A stretch of DNA of 34,089 nt from an uncultured Bacteroidales bacterium (GCA_900542185.1 UQMZ01000041.1:1-34089); one strand, 5' to 3'; shown: positions 7,216 through 15,459, numbered from the stretch's first letter. The notes: generated from the letters alone by a model not told the origin. A program made the numbers and translations.

Positions 7216-9312
7216 ATGGACAAAAACACGACGAACGCACTGCTTCTGATGCTGCTGGTGTTTGTTCTGTTCATGTGGCTTACGCCCAAGGAACAGGCAC
7301 CGGAGGGGAACGTGGAAAGCCCCCGCACCACGGAGCAGGCCGCCGTAAACATGGCGCTCGACTCGCTGACGGGTCAGGACCGCCAGTGGCTTGAGCAGAA
7401 CATACGCGAGCATGGCACGCCCGTAGCCGACCGCCCCGGAGCCGTGGCACTGAATCAGAACGGGCTGAACCTGACCCTCGAGAACGGAACGATATCCGGA
7501 ACGGTCACCGTGGAGGGTCGCGACATAGAGTGGGCCGCAGTGGCCGACGCCGACACGTCGAAGATGACCATAGCCGAGGAGCGCAAGGCCATCGAGACCG
7601 TACGCAAAGTGACCGAAAGCCTGGGACGTTACGGCAAATTCGCCAAGTTCCTTGGCGGCACGCCTCAGACGGTTAATCTGGAGAACGACGCCCTCAAGCT
7701 GCAGTTCAACAGCCACACCGGCTCCATCACGCGCGCCGAACTCAAGAAATACGATTCGGAATACAACAGCGACGAGACCGTGGAGGCCAAGCACAAGGTA
7801 GTGCTGTTCGAGGGTGACAGGAACAGTTTCAGCTTCGAGCTGCCGCTGCCGTCGTCGGTGCAGACCGCCGACCTCTACTTCACGCCGCGCGTGCTGAACG
7901 ACTCCACGGTGCTGATGGCACTGGAGTTCGGCCCCGACACGTACTGGGGCATACGCTACACGCTGCCCCGCGGCGAAAGCTATGTGGTGAAGATGGACGT
8001 GGTGCAGAAGAACATGGCGCCCGTGGCACAGAGCAACAACCGCAACATGATCTTCAGCTGGAACCAGGACCTGACGCGCCAGGAGAAGGGCCGCATGTTC
8101 GAGGAGCGTAACTCCGCGCTGTATTACAAATACGCCGGCGGTTCGGTCGAGAACCTGAAGGAAGCCAAGGACGACACCAAGGAGCGCGAGGCCAAGATCA
8201 AATGGATAGGCTTCAAGAACCAGTTCTTCTCGTCGGTGATGGTGATGAACAAGGGCAGCTTCAACTCGGCCGACTTCAAGTCGACCATCATGACCGAGAA
8301 AGACTACCTCAAGAACTTCGCCGCCGAGGCCAAAATCTCCGACTACGACTGGAACAAGGAGAATCCCGTGTCGTTGTCGCTGTTCCTCGGTCCGAACCTC
8401 TATCCGCTGCTGTCCGACCTGGACCACCAGATGGACGTGGACGAGGACCTGAAGCTGACGCGCATGATTCCGTTGGGCTGGAACATATTCCGCTGGATCA
8501 ACACCGGCGTAGTGATTCCGGTGTTCAACTTCCTGAGCAAGTTCATCAGCAACTACGGCATCATCATCCTGCTGCTGACCATCTTCATCAAGCTGGTATT
8601 GTTCCCGCTGACCTACAAGTCCTACCGCTCGCAGGCCGTGATGCGCGTACTGGCGCCTCAGATCCAGGCCCTGAACGAGAAGTATCCCGGCACGGAGAAC
8701 GCCATGATACGCCAGCAGAAGACCATGGCACTGTACAACAGCGCCGGCGCCAACCCGATGTCGGGCTGTCTGCCGCTGCTGCTGCAGATGCCCATCCTGT
8801 TCGCCATGTTCTCGTTCTTCCCCTCGTGCATCGAGCTGCGCGGACAGTCATTCCTGTGGGCGCACGACCTCTCGGCACCCGACGCCATCATATCGTGGAC
8901 AGGCGATATCCCGCTGGTGACCAAATATTTCGGTAACCACATCTCGCTGTTCTGTCTGCTGATGACCGGAACCAACATCATCTACACCTACCTCAACAGC
9001 CAGTCGCAGAGCAACACCATGCCAGGCATGAAGCTGATGATGTACCTGATGCCGGTGATGTTCATGATATTCTTCAACAACTACGCGGCGGCTCTGAGCT
9101 ACTACTACTTCCTGTCGCTGCTGATCACCATCATCCAGACCTACTCGTTCCGCTTCATCATCAAGGAGGAGGACGTGAAGAAGAAGATGGCCGAGAACGC
9201 GAAGAAACCTAAGAAGAAATCCAAGTTCATGCAGCGCATGGAGGAGATGCAGCGTCAGCAGCAGCAGATGCTCCGCGAGCAGCAGAAGCAGCAGAGGGGC
9301 GGCCGCAGATAA
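7216..9312 (+). CDS. yidC: Membrane protein insertase YidC
   Basis: This 698-residue inner-membrane insertase, working with or without SecYEG, has an N-terminal membrane anchor at about residues 8-22 (ALLLMLLVFVLFMWL). A large periplasmic beta domain extends to about residue 425. The conserved 60KD_IMP core follows: helices near IINYGIIILLLTIFIKLV-like sequence, the LNEKYPG cytoplasmic hairpin, PMSGCLPLLLQMPILFAMF and the later helices. It ends in a basic, Q-rich tail that probably helps ribosome contact. Length and order are typical for Gram-negative YidC. It follows pyrG by 14 bp and precedes the polyferredoxin gene by 17 bp. Confidence 0.96.
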   Translation: MDKNTTNALLLMLLVFVLFMWLTPKEQAPEGNVESPRTTEQAAVNMALDSLTGQDRQWLEQNIREHGTPVADRPGAVALNQNGLNLTLENGTISGTVTVEGRDIEWAAVADADTSKMTIAEERKAIETVRKVTESLGRYGKFAKFLGGTPQTVNLENDALKLQFNSHTGSITRAELKKYDSEYNSDETVEAKHKVVLFEGDRNSFSFELPLPSSVQTADLYFTPRVLNDSTVLMALEFGPDTYWGIRYTLPRGESYVVKMDVVQKNMAPVAQSNNRNMIFSWNQDLTRQEKGRMFEERNSALYYKYAGGSVENLKEAKDDTKEREAKIKWIGFKNQFFSSVMVMNKGSFNSADFKSTIMTEKDYLKNFAAEAKISDYDWNKENPVSLSLFLGPNLYPLLSDLDHQMDVDEDLKLTRMIPLGWNIFRWINTGVVIPVFNFLSKFISNYGIIILLLTIFIKLVLFPLTYKSYRSQAVMRVLAPQIQALNEKYPGTENAMIRQQKTMALYNSAGANPMSGCLPLLLQMPILFAMFSFFPSCIELRGQSFLWAHDLSAPDAIISWTGDIPLVTKYFGNHISLFCLLMTGTNIIYTYLNSQSQSNTMPGMKLMMYLMPVMFMIFFNNYAAALSYYYFLSLLITIIQTYSFRFIIKEEDVKKKMAENAKKPKKKSKFMQRMEEMQRQQQQMLREQQKQQRGGRR

Positions 9313-9329
9313 CGCCCCGGGACCGGGCC

Positions 9330-10157
9330 ATGAAACTCCTCAGGATAGTACGCATATCCCTGGCCGCGCTTGCGTTCGTGGCCTCCGCGGCAGCCCTGCT
9401 GATGGGCGCCGAGGTGCATCCTGTGGCCCGACTGGCCGAAAAGTCCCAGATCATATTATCCTCTTTGTCAATCACGGCAGGAACCGCAATCGTGTGGCTC
9501 CTGCTGACTTTTTTGTTCGGGCGCGTGTATTGCTCCACGGTCTGCCCCGTGGGCACCATGTCGGACCTGTTCCTGAAGATACGCCGTCTGATACCGGGAC
9601 TGCGCAGCAAGCCGTTCCGTTACCGGCCGCGTTCCAAGGTGTCGGTGCATATCCTGTGGGTGTACGTGGTATGCCTTGTGGCGGGCGTGGTGGGTGTGCC
9701 GTTCCTGATCGAACCATGGAACATAATGCGCAACATGGGCGCCGCGGTGCGTCCGGAGGCCGTGAGCGCCACCTGGGCCACCATCGGGATGGGAACCATT
9801 ACCGGAGTGATCGGCGGCCTTGTGGCGGCGATTCTGATAGCGGTGACGTCGGTGATTCGCGGACGCGAGTTCTGCACGGTGGTGTGTCCGTTGGGCACGG
9901 CCCTGGGATATGTGTCGGCATACAGCCTGTATCATCTGGAAATAGACCGCGACAAATGCGTGTCGTGCGGTCTGTGCGAGGATATATGCCGGTCGCAGTG
10001 CGTCAAGATGGTGAGCCGGCACATTGACGACACGCGGTGCGTGCGCTGCTTCGACTGTGTGGCCAAATGTCCCAACGACGCAATCCGGTTTCAGGTGAAT
10101 CGGAATCGCCCGGCCACGCCGCTGATGCTGCGTGCAAAAAAGCGCTCGGGAACTTAG
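9330..10157 (+). CDS. Membrane 4Fe-4S polyferredoxin (NapH/CcoG-like)
   Basis: 275 residues. There are about four hydrophobic segments (near 8-26, 42-64, 105-125, 152-175). Two C-x3-C-P motifs lie at the membrane face (YCSTVCPVGT, C68 and C72; FCTVVCPLGT, C182 and C186), a mark of the NapH/CcoG/YccM group. Two ferredoxin clusters close the protein: C210-C213-C216-C220 and C237-C240-C243-C247. It probably carries electrons at the membrane. Partner enzyme and direction are not shown by the sequence, and the neighbours give no redox context. Cotranscription with yidC is inferred from the 17-bp gap. Confidence 0.8.
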   Translation: MKLLRIVRISLAALAFVASAAALLMGAEVHPVARLAEKSQIILSSLSITAGTAIVWLLLTFLFGRVYCSTVCPVGTMSDLFLKIRRLIPGLRSKPFRYRPRSKVSVHILWVYVVCLVAGVVGVPFLIEPWNIMRNMGAAVRPEAVSATWATIGMGTITGVIGGLVAAILIAVTSVIRGREFCTVVCPLGTALGYVSAYSLYHLEIDRDKCVSCGLCEDICRSQCVKMVSRHIDDTRCVRCFDCVAKCPNDAIRFQVNRNRPATPLMLRAKKRSGT

Positions 10158-10162
10158 CCGGC

Positions 10163-10234
10163 TTTAAGGACATTAAGGACCTTAAGGACCTTAGGGACTT
10201 TAAAGACCTTAGGGTCCTTAGGGACATTAAGCAC
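10163..10234. repeat. Eight degenerate 9-bp tandem repeats
   Basis: Consecutive 9-mers: TTTAAGGAC, ATTAAGGAC, CTTAAGGAC, CTTAGGGAC, TTTAAAGAC, CTTAGGGTC, CTTAGGGAC, ATTAAGCAC. The array exactly fills the gap between the polyferredoxin stop (10157) and the DUF4286 start (10243). It would change length in 9-bp steps by slippage. Confidence 0.9.
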
Positions 10235-10242
10235 ATTGAAAG

Positions 10243-10581
10243 ATGGGAAAGTATATTTACAATACGACGTTTGTGGTGGCGAAGGAGAGGGAGCAGCGGT
10301 TCATTGACTGGTTCCGTCTTCGTGCCGCCTGTATCGCCGAGGCCGGGATGCGTCCGCGGCTGTCGCGCCTTGCAGGCGCTTTGGCCACGGAGAGCGAGGC
10401 GCAGAGCCTGGCCTTCCAGGTGGAATCGGACAGCGAGGAGGCGCTGCAGGAATGGGCGCACGAATCACTTGAACCGGTTTTAGGTCAGTTCATGCGCGAT
10501 TTCGGACCGGATGCGGCCTATTTCTGCTCGGAATTCGAAGCCGTGTCGCTGGACGCGGGCATCGGGGCGATGCCGCTGTAA
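10243..10581 (+). CDS. DUF4286 family protein
   Basis: A 112-residue cytoplasmic protein starting MGKYIYNTTFVV, typical of DUF4286, a small Bacteroidota family of unknown function with an antibiotic-synthesis-monooxygenase-like (ferredoxin) fold suspected. The N-terminal YIYNTTF strand and W-F-R-L helix are recognisable. It follows the 9-bp repeat array directly. Its last 64 bp overlap the 3' end of the convergent acyltransferase gene, an unusual shared coding stretch. Confidence 0.75.
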   Translation: MGKYIYNTTFVVAKEREQRFIDWFRLRAACIAEAGMRPRLSRLAGALATESEAQSLAFQVESDSEEALQEWAHESLEPVLGQFMRDFGPDAAYFCSEFEAVSLDAGIGAMPL

Positions 10582-11408
10582 TCCGTCAGCCTGGAATGTA
10601 CCAGCCGGCGCAGCTTGGACGCCAGCAGGGCGTGCGGCTCGCCGCTCTTTTCGAGGCTCTGCCATGAGATCGGTTTGCCGAACCGGACGCGGAACGTCTT
10701 GCCGCGTGCGGCGCACAGCTCGGCCGGCAGCAGCGCCTGTTCCATATTTACCTTTATGCCCATTTTGGTGCGCGCCTTGGCCGTGCGGTAGAAGCTCATG
10801 CGGTTCAGTCCCTCGAAATGGATGGGGATGATGTCGCGGTGGAATTCGATGGCGCGGTCTATGAACGACTTGTGCCACACCAGGTCGCCGATGGAGCCGT
10901 CGGGCTGGATGCGCGACACCATGCCGGCGGGAAATATCAGTATCTGTTTGTCGGAGGCGTACGCGTCGCGGATGGCCACGGCTGCCTCGCGGGCCTGCGA
11001 GCCGTATTTGTTGATGGGCAGGAACACCGTGCGCAGCGGTATCACGTTCATCAGCATGTCGTTGACCAAGAACTGAATGTTCTCGTCTCCGTACTTGGCG
11101 CCCAACACCTTGATCAGTCCCATGCCGTCCAAACCGCCCAATGGGTGGTTGGAGGCGAATATGAAGCGTCCGTGTTCGGGGATGTTCTCGAGTCCCTCGA
11201 CCTCGAGCGTGACGTTGAAGAAGTCGTAGATGCGTTCGCAGAATTCCGAGCCGGTCGACGGGTAGGTGGCGTCCAGGGCGGCGTTCAGTTCGTCCTGATG
11301 CACTAATTTCTCAAGCCCCGTGATCATGAAGCCCGGAATCATCCGGCCTTTCCAGCCCTTGATGCGCGAGCGCAGTATATTGTGAAGGTTTATGTCAATC
11401 TTGTCCAT
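10518..11408 (-). CDS. PlsC-like 1-acylglycerol-3-phosphate / lyso-lipid acyltransferase
   Basis: A 296-residue membrane-associated acyltransferase. Seen: the H-x4-D catalytic motif as NHPLGGLDG, a second block FLPINKYGSQAR, a third block IFPAGMVSR (FPEG-like) and IIPIHFEGLN (P-block). These are the four motifs of the glycerolipid acyltransferase family. NHPLGGLDG is common in the hemolysin/OlsA-like group of Bacteroidota, so a lyso-ornithine- or glycine-lipid acyltransferase is possible as well as a phospholipid one. Start: ATG at 11408 (MDKIDINLH) is preferred over a TTG at 11432. The C-terminal tail is low-complexity and overlaps the DUF4286 gene. Confidence 0.82.
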   Translation of the reverse strand: MDKIDINLHNILRSRIKGWKGRMIPGFMITGLEKLVHQDELNAALDATYPSTGSEFCERIYDFFNVTLEVEGLENIPEHGRFIFASNHPLGGLDGMGLIKVLGAKYGDENIQFLVNDMLMNVIPLRTVFLPINKYGSQAREAAVAIRDAYASDKQILIFPAGMVSRIQPDGSIGDLVWHKSFIDRAIEFHRDIIPIHFEGLNRMSFYRTAKARTKMGIKVNMEQALLPAELCAARGKTFRVRFGKPISWQSLEKSGEPHALLASKLRRLVHSRLTDYSGIAPMPASSDTASNSEQK

Positions 11409-11455
11409 TTCTGAATAAATGGAAATTAGCAATTAGTAATTCAGGAGGTTTGGCA

Positions 11456-12631
11456 TTAATCGTTTACCGACGATTCCTCGTCCCAGAACTCGTCCTCCCA
11501 TTCCTCGTCCGACATATCGCCGTATATGTCGTCCTCGTCCTCCATCTCGGGCTGGTCGAACACGAAGTTGTCTTCCTCCTCCACGCGGTGGCGCATGTCG
11601 AGGGGGCGGTGGGTCACGGTGAAACGCGCCTGGTTGTCCTCGGAATTGATTTCGCGCCACAGTATGTCCTTCAATTCGGTCAGTCCCTGGCCGGTGACGG
11701 CGGAGATGAAAAGATGCGGCACGTCCTGGGGCAGCGTCGCTGCAATCTCGTCGCGCAGCTCGTCGTCGAGCATGTCAGACTTGGAGATGGCCAATACGCG
11801 GTTCTTGATGTCCAGGTCGGGATTGAACTCGCGCAGCTCGTGCAGCAGTATCTCGTATTCCTTGTTGATGTCGTCGGCATCGGCGGGCACTAAGAACAGC
11901 AGCACGGCGTTACGCTCTATGTGGCGCAGGAACCTGAATCCGAGGCCCTTTCCCTCCGAGGCTCCCTCGATGATGCCGGGGATGTCGGCCATGACGAACG
12001 ACTGGTTGTCGCGGTATCTGACGATGCCCAACTGCGGCTCCATCGTAGTGAAAGGATAGTCGGCTATTTTGGGTTTGGCCGACGACAGGGCGGAGAGAAG
12101 CGTGGACTTTCCGGCATTTGGGAATCCCACGAGTCCGACATCGCCGAGCAACTTAAGCTCGAGCACCACGGCCTTCTCGATGGCCGGCTGGCCCGGCTGT
12201 GCGTAGCGCGGGGTGCGGTTGGTGGATGTGGCGAAATGCACATTGCCCAGACCTCCCTTGCCGCCGCGCAGCAGGTTGATTTCCTGCTCGTCCTCGGTCA
12301 CTTCGCACAGGAACTCGCCGGTGTCGGCGTCGAACACGGCGGTGCCCACAGGCACCTCGATGATCTGGTCCTGGCCATCGGCGCCGTGCGAGCGGTTCTC
12401 GCCGCCGCTCTGTCCGTCGGTGGCAAAGATATGACGCCTGTAACGCAACGGGAGCAGCGTCCACAGGTGACGGTTGCCCCGCAGTATGATGTGGCCGCCG
12501 CGGCCGCCGTCGCCGCCGTCGGGACCGCCCTTGGGTATATACTTGGCACGGTGGAAATGGCGGCTTCCCGCGCCTCCCTTGCCCGACCGGCACAATATCT
12601 TTACATAATCTATGAAATTGCTTTCAGCCAT
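11456..12631 (-). CDS. obg: GTPase Obg/CgtA
   Basis: A 391-residue ribosome-associated GTPase for 50S assembly. Seen: the glycine-rich Obg fold (residues 1-160: CRSGKGGAGSRHFHR, GGPDGGDGGRGG, LRGGKGGLGN), then the G domain with G1 GFPNAGKST, switch I YPFTTMEP, G3 DIPGIIEGAS, a variant G4 SKSD instead of NKxD, and G5-like ISAV. A very acidic C-terminal tail (EMEDEDDIYGD...) replaces the OCT domain. The gene starts about 145 bp after the WYL regulator ends and is followed by the acyltransferase after 47 bp, so the three may be co-transcribed. Confidence 0.96.
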   Translation of the reverse strand: MAESNFIDYVKILCRSGKGGAGSRHFHRAKYIPKGGPDGGDGGRGGHIILRGNRHLWTLLPLRYRRHIFATDGQSGGENRSHGADGQDQIIEVPVGTAVFDADTGEFLCEVTEDEQEINLLRGGKGGLGNVHFATSTNRTPRYAQPGQPAIEKAVVLELKLLGDVGLVGFPNAGKSTLLSALSSAKPKIADYPFTTMEPQLGIVRYRDNQSFVMADIPGIIEGASEGKGLGFRFLRHIERNAVLLFLVPADADDINKEYEILLHELREFNPDLDIKNRVLAISKSDMLDDELRDEIAATLPQDVPHLFISAVTGQGLTELKDILWREINSEDNQARFTVTHRPLDMRHRVEEEDNFVFDQPEMEDEDDIYGDMSDEEWEDEFWDEESSVND

Positions 12632-12642
12632 TGTCTTGAATA

Positions 12643-12736
12643 GTTAATAAAGTTTAAAAAGTTAAGGTGATAGTGCTGTAATTGGCATGTCTTCACATTC
12701 CTCTTAACTTCCTTCACTTTTTCAACTTTTTAAACT
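12643..12736. repeat. Imperfect long inverted repeat, with copy A of a dispersed repeat
   Basis: AGTTTAAAAAGTT (12651-12663) is the exact reverse complement of 12724-12736. Inside it AAGTTAAG (12659-12666) pairs with CTTAACTT (12703-12710). The left arm, AGTTAATAAAGTTTAAAAAG from 12643, resembles 32061-32095 (reversed) and 33901-33936. It occupies the gap between the WYL gene and obg and may attenuate read-through. Confidence 0.7.
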
Positions 12737-12776
12737 AAAACTAAATTAATAACGCTTCAGCGGGACATTTCGCCTA

Positions 12777-13685
12777 TCAGCGGGGAATAAGGTCTGGATT
12801 TTCGTACATCTTCAGGGTGTTTTCCAGCTGTGTCTGCACCATCAGCTGCAGCTCGCGGGGTGCGAGCACCTTCAGCGAATCTCCATACGACAGGATTTCG
12901 TGCACCAGCTCGTAATTCAGCTTCAGGCGGTAGGTGAAGATGGAATACTGGTCGTGCAGCGCTTCCTGCTGCGTATGGTGGAAGGGGAGGGCGCGGAAGT
13001 ATTTGGCCTGGATGGGCGTGGTCATGATCCTGACGGTGCGCACGTCGGCCTTTGACGAGGTGATGCCTATCAGGTTCTCGAAGAAAGTCTCAGGCTTGAG
13101 CTGCGGCATCTCGAACTCCTCGTTCACCACCGACATCTGCGACACGCGGTCCAGGGCGTAGGTGCGCACGTCGCCGCTCTGCTCGCGTATGCCTATCATG
13201 TACCAGCGCTGCTTGTAACGCTTCACGAAGCAGGGCAGGAACCGTATGTCCTTCTCCGGCCTTGACTTGCTGAAGCCGGCGTATGTGAACGACAGCTTGT
13301 GCCTGTCGCCGATGGCGGCAAGCACCAAGGGCAGGAATTCGCGGGCCGAGGGGACGTCCTCGACCGACACACGGTCGTGCGGGATGGACGAGCCTTTGAT
13401 GGCGTTGTTGACCGAATAGGATTCCAGCAGCCAGTTGGTCACCATCGGATTGGCGTTGCTTTCGGCCTCGTCGATGTAGTAGTGGCCCGAGGCGTCGCAG
13501 GCTATCTCTAATTGAAAATTCTCCTCGATGGCGCGCCGGTAGTGATAGAAGGTGCGTGCGGGCATCGGGTCGCCGTTGCTCAGCGGCGATTTCCGCCACA
13601 GGTCGTTGATGTCCTCGCGCGTCAGGCGTCCGTAGCGGTTCAGCACGTCCACTATCCACACGTATCGGTTTATCAGCTCCTTCAT
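12777..13685 (-). CDS. WYL-domain transcriptional regulator
   Basis: 302 residues. The N-terminal 60 residues form a helix-turn-helix (RYGRLTREDINDLW, PARTFYHYRRAIE). Residues about 110-215 are a WYL domain, with KRYKQRWYMIGIREQ carrying the W-Y-x-I signature and RTYALDRV carrying the basic ligand-binding positions. The rest is a WCX-type C-terminal segment (ELVHEILSYGDSLKVLAPRELQ). WYL proteins often respond to nucleic acids or nucleotides and control DNA-damage or defence genes. Its target is not known. A perfect 15-bp inverted repeat lies 17 bp upstream of the start (13703-13735), pointing to autoregulation. Confidence 0.88.
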   Translation of the reverse strand: MKELINRYVWIVDVLNRYGRLTREDINDLWRKSPLSNGDPMPARTFYHYRRAIEENFQLEIACDASGHYYIDEAESNANPMVTNWLLESYSVNNAIKGSSIPHDRVSVEDVPSAREFLPLVLAAIGDRHKLSFTYAGFSKSRPEKDIRFLPCFVKRYKQRWYMIGIREQSGDVRTYALDRVSQMSVVNEEFEMPQLKPETFFENLIGITSSKADVRTVRIMTTPIQAKYFRALPFHHTQQEALHDQYSIFTYRLKLNYELVHEILSYGDSLKVLAPRELQLMVQTQLENTLKMYENPDLIPR

Positions 13686-13702
13686 TTTTTAGTTATGATA
13701 AT

Positions 13703-13735
13703 CAGCTTAATATCAATAAGATTGATATTAAGCTG
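13703..13735. promoter_or_regulatory. Perfect 15-bp inverted repeat, candidate WYL operator
   Basis: CAGCTTAATATCAAT (13703-13717), AAG, ATTGATATTAAGCTG (13721-13735). The arms are fully complementary. It starts 17 bp upstream of the WYL gene start codon. No T-run follows it on the minus strand, which favours an operator or leader hairpin over a terminator. Confidence 0.6.
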
Positions 13736-13921
13736 AAAAATTTTTACGAAAAACCAACAAAAAAATCACAACTTTCCGAACCAAATAAACAGCAGCGATG
13801 TTATAATAGCGTAAGGTTTGATAAACCACACTACATAGAGCATAAGTCATTGATTGACATAATATATACTGCTACAAACGTTCTGAAAAAGTTGTTATTG
13901 TTGTTTTAATTGAAGAAACAG

Positions 13922-13945
13922 GGTCTGCGTGATGCAGGCCTTTTT
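13922..13945. terminator. Terminator-like hairpin after rfbB
   Basis: GGTCTGC (13922-13928) pairs with GCAGGCC (13934-13940, one G-U) and is followed by TTTTT on the plus strand. It lies 11 bp past the rfbB stop, but the good T-run faces the other way, so the direction is unclear. The remaining 13741-13921 is AT-rich with no gene that I can support. Confidence 0.4.
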
Positions 13946-13951
13946 CTTGTT

Positions 13952-15088
13952 TCAGCGGTTGCCGTACATGTCGTCGTAGTATTTCTCGTACTCGCCCGAG
14001 GTGATGTTGTCGATCCAGTCCTGGTTGTCCAGGTACCATTTCACTGTCTTCTCGATGCCTTCCTCAAACTGCAGCGAAGGCTCCCATCCCAATTCCTTCT
14101 GCAGTTTGCGGCTGTCGATGGCATAGCGCATGTCGTGGCCGGGACGGTCGGTTACATAGGTTATGAGGCTGTCGGAATAACCCTCGGGATTGCCAAGCAG
14201 ACGGTCAACGGTTCTGATCACCACTCTGATCAGGTCGATGTTCTTCCATTCGTTGAAGCCGCCGATGTTGTATGTCTCGGCCACCTTGCCGTGATGGAAG
14301 ATGGTGTCGATGGCGCGGGCGTGGTCTTCGACATAGAGCCAGTCGCGCACGTTCTCGCCCTTGCCGTACACGGGCAGCGGCTTGCGGTGACGGATGTTGT
14401 TGATGAACAGCGGTATCAGCTTCTCGGGGAACTGATACGGGCCGTAGTTGTTGCTGCAGTTGGTCACGAGCGTGGGCATGCCGTATGTGTCGTGGTATGC
14501 GCGCACGAAATGGTCGCTCGAAGCCTTCGACGCCGAATATGGCGAGTGGGGATCGTACTTGGTGGTCTCCAGGAAGAACTCGGTGCCGTATGCCATGTCG
14601 TCCTTGCTCGACGCCTTGGTGGTGAACGGAGGCTTTACGCCCGCGGGATGCGTCAGCTTCAGGGCGCCGTACACCTCGTCGGTGCTTATGTGGTAGAACA
14701 GTTTGCCCTCGTATTTCTCGGGCAGGGATTCCCAATACTCCTTTGCGGCCTGTAGCAGAGCCAGCGTGCCCATCACGTTGGTGCGCGCGAATGTGAACGG
14801 ATCCTTGATGCTGCGGTCCACATGGCTTTCGGCCGCCAAGTGGATGATGCCGTCTATATTGTTGTCGCGGATGATGCTGCGCATCAGTTCCAGGTCCGCG
14901 ATGTCGCCCTTGATGAACGTATAGTTAGGCCGGTTCTCGATGTCCTTGAGGTTGGCAAGGTTGCCGGCGTAAGTGAGGAGATCGAGGTTATAGATGTGAT
15001 AATCCGGATGTTCGGTGACGAACAGACGCACCACATGGCTGCCGATGAACCCGGCGCCCCCGGTGATAAGAATGTTTCTTTTAGCCAT
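13952..15088 (-). CDS. rfbB: dTDP-glucose 4,6-dehydratase
   Basis: A 378-residue short-chain-dehydrogenase-like enzyme forming dTDP-4-keto-6-deoxyglucose, an early step to dTDP-rhamnose and other surface sugars. Seen: NAD-binding GGAGFIGSH, LDLLTYAGN, HLAAESHVDRSI, the STDEVYG motif (catalytic Thr, Asp, Glu), the catalytic YSASKAS, and the RDWLYVEDHARAI stretch. An insert of about 25 residues after STDEVYG is usual in Bacteroidales RfbB. The other rml genes are not in the window. Its promoter overlaps the island repeat at 15147-15193. Confidence 0.95.
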   Translation of the reverse strand: MAKRNILITGGAGFIGSHVVRLFVTEHPDYHIYNLDLLTYAGNLANLKDIENRPNYTFIKGDIADLELMRSIIRDNNIDGIIHLAAESHVDRSIKDPFTFARTNVMGTLALLQAAKEYWESLPEKYEGKLFYHISTDEVYGALKLTHPAGVKPPFTTKASSKDDMAYGTEFFLETTKYDPHSPYSASKASSDHFVRAYHDTYGMPTLVTNCSNNYGPYQFPEKLIPLFINNIRHRKPLPVYGKGENVRDWLYVEDHARAIDTIFHHGKVAETYNIGGFNEWKNIDLIRVVIRTVDRLLGNPEGYSDSLITYVTDRPGHDMRYAIDSRKLQKELGWEPSLQFEEGIEKTVKWYLDNQDWIDNITSGEYEKYYDDMYGNR

Positions 15089-15125
15089 ATCGAATCGGGA
15101 TCCGCATTTGAGAAGATCCCGCCTG

Positions 15126-15155
15126 CAAAGTTACAACAAAAATCCATGAATGCAA
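15126..15155 (-). promoter_or_regulatory. rfbB promoter, -33 inside the island repeat
   Basis: On the minus strand TAACTTTG (15126-15133) has TTG at 15153-15155 after a 19-bp spacer. The TTG belongs to the poly-T edge of the terminator-like repeat, so the repeat supplies part of the rfbB promoter. Confidence 0.65.
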
Positions 15156-15193
15156 AAAAGAGGCAGTCTCTGCCTCTTTTTTAACTTCAGTTA
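15147..15193 (+). repeat. Island-flanking direct repeat, copy 1 (terminator hairpin)
   Basis: It starts TGAATGC, then a hairpin AAAAAAGAGGCAG - TCT - CTGCCTCTTTTTT, then AACTTCAGTTA. Copy 2 at 22994-23039 differs by one loop base and one T. The hairpin with A/T arms can terminate in both directions. The last three bases are also the stop codon of the remnant at 15191-15376. Confidence 0.9.
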
Positions 15194-15376
15194 ATGCTTA
15201 CGTTCATTTATGGCATTGCCAAATATGTGGACCGCAACCTCTTTCTTCTCATTGTCAATCTCATAGTCCGGCATCGGGAATCTACGCTCCATCTGTTCGG
15301 TAAACATCTTCTTGATTCCCCGGCTTACCGTATCAATCATGTTGAAATGCACTTCAGAAAGCACGTATTAGTTTCT
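15191..15376 (-). pseudogene. C-terminal remnant of an AlbA_2/HATPase_c_4 family protein
   Basis: Reading on the minus strand: RN, stop (TAA, 15368-15370), YVLSEVHFNMIDTVSRGIKK, then MFTEQMERRFPMPDYEID and so on to a TAA at 15191-15193. The N-M-I-D-T-V-x-x-G-I-x-x-M-F-x-x-Q...F-P-M-P-D-Y pattern is typical of the distal part of RecG-like ATP-binding AlbA_2 proteins. The in-frame stop and absence of any upstream homologous sequence show a fragment. Bases 15377-15459 show no feature. Confidence 0.6.
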
Positions 15377-15459
15377 GATTATATTTAAGTGTCCTGTTGG
15401 TTATTATCTTGTCTGGATTAGTACTGTGATTTTCTTTGCAAATAAAATGCACCAGCTAA

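Noticed and set aside
5567..7240. Long antisense open frame (557 codons) over pyrG
   Set aside because: Mirror of a GC-rich codon pattern; pyrG on the plus strand has all family motifs, the antisense frame has none and is His/Val/Leu-rich as shadows are.
7174..8427. Antisense frame of 417 codons over yidC
   Set aside because: Lies fully over the yidC periplasmic domain, no motif, typical shadow composition.
10037..10483. Plus-strand frame of 148 codons through the 9-bp repeat array
   Set aside because: It uses another frame of the polyferredoxin and DUF4286 genes; the repetitive KDL stretch is only the 9-bp array being read in frame.
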